From assembly GCA_963838495.1 (NCBI GenBank), contig CAWIRC010000001.1:3038001-3102000 (forward strand): DNA of 64,000 nucleotides. The letters run 5' to 3'. The notes beneath the pieces were generated by a model. That model was given only the letters and a program-made list of their open reading frames with translations. It was not told where the DNA came from and did no database searches. A program made the translations under genes and the position numbers. The stretch is from JBEKIK01 sp963838495 (GTDB taxonomy: Bacteria; Planctomycetota; Planctomycetia; Pirellulales; Thermoguttaceae). This document shows positions 62,655-64,000 of this stretch, piece after piece (the first letter of the stretch is position 1; each line of letters opens with the position of its first letter).

Positions 62655-63245
62655 ATGATAAAGCTCAGGGCATCCAAGATTAAGCGTGTCATGACGCCGC
62701 TGGCGGAGGCGCAGGGGAAAATCCGCGACGGCGATCTGCTTTTATATCGGCGGCGTGGGCCGATATCCATCGCCGGCCGGGGCGAGCACTGCCATGCGGC
62801 CAAGGCGGCATGGTGGGACGGCGATTTATTCTGCCTGGAAGTGCTGTGGTGGTACGGGGGCCGGGCGGTGACGCTGGCCAGCCAGGTCGAGCCGTATCCC
62901 GGGCGGTGGGATGTTTTCGAGGCCAATCCGCGCAACCGCTGGCCTAATTACGACCGGGCCGGCGCGGTGCGGTTCATGCGCAAGCTGTGTGGATGGAAAT
63001 ATGGATACGGGGGATTGCTGGCGGCGTCGTTTATGCACCTGCCGATAGTGCGGTGGCTTGTGCGGCCGGACATGGACGATGACGAAGTTGACCGGCATCC
63101 GCCGTTTTGCAGCCAGGCTTGTGCCATGGCTGATCGCCTGGGCGGGGGCGTGGATCCGGTGCCGCACCTGGCCGACCGCCTGACCGAGCCGGCCGATTTG
63201 GCGCGATCGCCGTTTTATCGGTATCGGTTTACGCTGATGCCGTGA
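62655..63245 (+). CDS. YiiX/NlpC-P60-like (permuted papain fold) protein
   Basis: 196 residues. The pattern GKIRDGDLLLYRRRGPISIA, GRGEHCHAAKAAWWDGDLFC, EVLWWYGGRAVTLASQ and PPFCSQACAMADRLGG resembles permuted NlpC/P60 or YiiX-type cysteine hydrolases. The His in GEHCHAAKA and the Cys in FCSQAC are plausible active-site residues. Such enzymes occur both in cell-wall metabolism and in phage-related gene sets. No signal peptide is present. The start ATG at 62655 is used; a TTG 10 codons upstream is an alternative. Activity is not proven by sequence. Confidence 0.6.
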   Translation: MIKLRASKIKRVMTPLAEAQGKIRDGDLLLYRRRGPISIAGRGEHCHAAKAAWWDGDLFCLEVLWWYGGRAVTLASQVEPYPGRWDVFEANPRNRWPNYDRAGAVRFMRKLCGWKYGYGGLLAASFMHLPIVRWLVRPDMDDDEVDRHPPFCSQACAMADRLGGGVDPVPHLADRLTEPADLARSPFYRYRFTLMP

Positions 63246-63249
63246 GGGA

Positions 63250-63306
63250 TGAAGGTGGTTTTATGGGAGTAATAGGACTAATGGGACTGATAGGACTGAT
63301 GGGAAA
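63250..63306. repeat. gggactgatagga tandem tract
   Basis: Tandem 9-bp units, variants of ataggacta, atgggactg and ataggactg, directly before the ATG at 63307. Confidence 0.75.
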
Positions 63307-63744
63307 ATGAACAAAGCTGAAATTAGCGCAGTAACTTGGGCGGCGGTCGAATCAATCGCGAAAAAGCAATTCCGACGGGATGCGCTTACGCCCGGGGCCG
63401 AATACGACGTTGTGCTGAAAATCGGCGGGGAGATCGGGCAGGCGTCGTGCGATTTCCAGGCGCATGGGCACGTGGTTGTGAACCACGACGGCGTGCGATT
63501 GGCGACTCAGGCCCCGCCGATTTCTCAGTTGACGGCCTACTTGTTGGGGTTATTGCCACGGGCAAAGCGGGAGAATGTGCTCAAAAGACTGCCGGAGATT
63601 TTTGCCGCGGCCGACAATCGGCTGCCGGACGTGGACGCCGACCTGGTCGAAGCTGCGCAAAAGATGCTGGAGCGTCTGCGGTCGAAGGTTCAGCAACATG
63701 TTCACGGGTCCATTTCGGTGGCGTACAACTTGGATGAAGGATGA
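63307..63744 (+). CDS. Hypothetical soluble protein, possibly phage-related
   Basis: 145 residues, mainly helical and soluble: KAEISAVTWAAVESIAKKQF at the start, a short beta part (YDVVLKIGGEIGQASCDFQA), then a helical C-terminus (ADLVEAAQKMLERLRSKVQQ). No family was recognised. It follows the NlpC-like gene by 61 bp, with repetitive DNA between. A phage link is suggested only by neighbours. The frame is intact. Confidence 0.55.
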   Translation: MNKAEISAVTWAAVESIAKKQFRRDALTPGAEYDVVLKIGGEIGQASCDFQAHGHVVVNHDGVRLATQAPPISQLTAYLLGLLPRAKRENVLKRLPEIFAAADNRLPDVDADLVEAAQKMLERLRSKVQQHVHGSISVAYNLDEG

Positions 63745-63797
63745 GGGATCAGGGATGAGAGATGAGTGACGAATGATGAATTCTGAATGATGAATTA
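63740..63797. repeat. gatgagggatcagggatgag-type tract
   Basis: Units of gatga, ggatga and gatgaa run after and across the previous stop. It has the same character as 59654-59690. Confidence 0.65.
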
Positions 63798-63864
63798 CAC
63801 CGTTTGCGGTTTATGGCAACCAAGCAAAAAATTTATTAACTGTTTTTTATCAGGGGAAAACGAG

Positions 63865-64000
63865 ATGCACAAGAAAGCGAAACCGAACAGATGGGCGAAA
63901 CTTGGCAGGGAAGTTTTGTGGATCGCGGTGCTGATAATGGTCCTAGGGATTGTTCTGGCGATTGTAAACGCGATTTGCGGCACGGCAAGGGCCGCCATGA
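63865..64000 (+). CDS. Start of a small single-helix membrane protein, running off the right edge
   Basis: The ATG at 63865 follows AGGGGAAAACGAG. The 45 visible residues are a basic N-terminus (MHKKAKPNRWAKLGREVLW) and then one TM helix (AVLIMVLGIVLAIVNAIC). The frame is open at the window end. Position next to a lysis-like hydrolase would fit a holin-type protein, but that is a guess. Confidence 0.5.
   Translation, partial: MHKKAKPNRWAKLGREVLWIAVLIMVLGIVLAIVNAICGTARAAM

Overview
The window reads as bacterial chromosome from a member of the Planctomycetota, probably an uncultured lineage assembled from a metagenome. Pointers are a formylglycine sulfatase, two BBP7-like outer-membrane barrels, two PEP-CTERM proteins, small Cys-pair/DUF4190/CD225/DUF2752 membrane proteins, a planctomycete-type HTH plus zinc-ribbon protein, menaquinone genes of the futalosine pathway, and GC-rich coding DNA with ornate intergenic repeats. 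This placement rests on gene content read by eye; no search was run. No rRNA, tRNA, CRISPR array or complete insertion sequence was seen.

Layout. 0.2-7.1 kb (minus strand) is a replication block, dnaA-dnaN-DUF721-gyrB, followed by a sulfatase; the origin may lie beside dnaA. 7.6-13 kb holds small membrane proteins, a DinG/XPD-type helicase, a zinc-ribbon/CD225/DUF2752 trio and a CPBP protease. 13.4-18.8 kb carries hisF, then pilT and a PilB/GspE-like protein whose ATPase motifs are lost, then two membrane proteins. 18.8-22.7 kb has a fucose-isomerase-like protein and nadB. 22.8-26.2 kb has a TMTC-like TPR membrane protein, gene relics and a PEP-CTERM phosphodiesterase. 26.2-30.6 kb (minus) is a lactate-utilisation cluster lutA-adh-lutB-lutC. 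30.7-43.2 kb contains a HEAT-like protein, a GT39-like protein, a second TMTC-like protein, a hybrid histidine kinase, a SAM hydrolase, a barrel protein and bioA. 43.2-45.5 kb is a small accessory island with two toxin-antitoxin pairs and a PEP-CTERM lectin. 45.6-48.9 kb (minus) is argB-argD-argF. 49.9-51 kb encodes an apparently orphan topoisomerase VI subunit A. 51-61 kb has an oxidoreductase, a primary-type sigma factor and the menaquinone genes mqnD, menG, ubiX, ubiA and mqnE around a second barrel. 61-64 kb has an HD-domain gene and a possibly phage-like tail.

Two properties colour the whole annotation. First, at least thirteen conserved genes are split by one- or two-base frameshifts, many in short homopolymers, and three more carry an in-frame stop of three different kinds. 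Sequencing or assembly error is the simplest explanation, so split genes are given here as single loci. Second, several families of short palindromic repeats are scattered through intergenic DNA, and some sit inside reading frames of core enzymes (dinG, mqnD, mqnE, an HD protein, both TMTC-like proteins), where they add extra protein segments.
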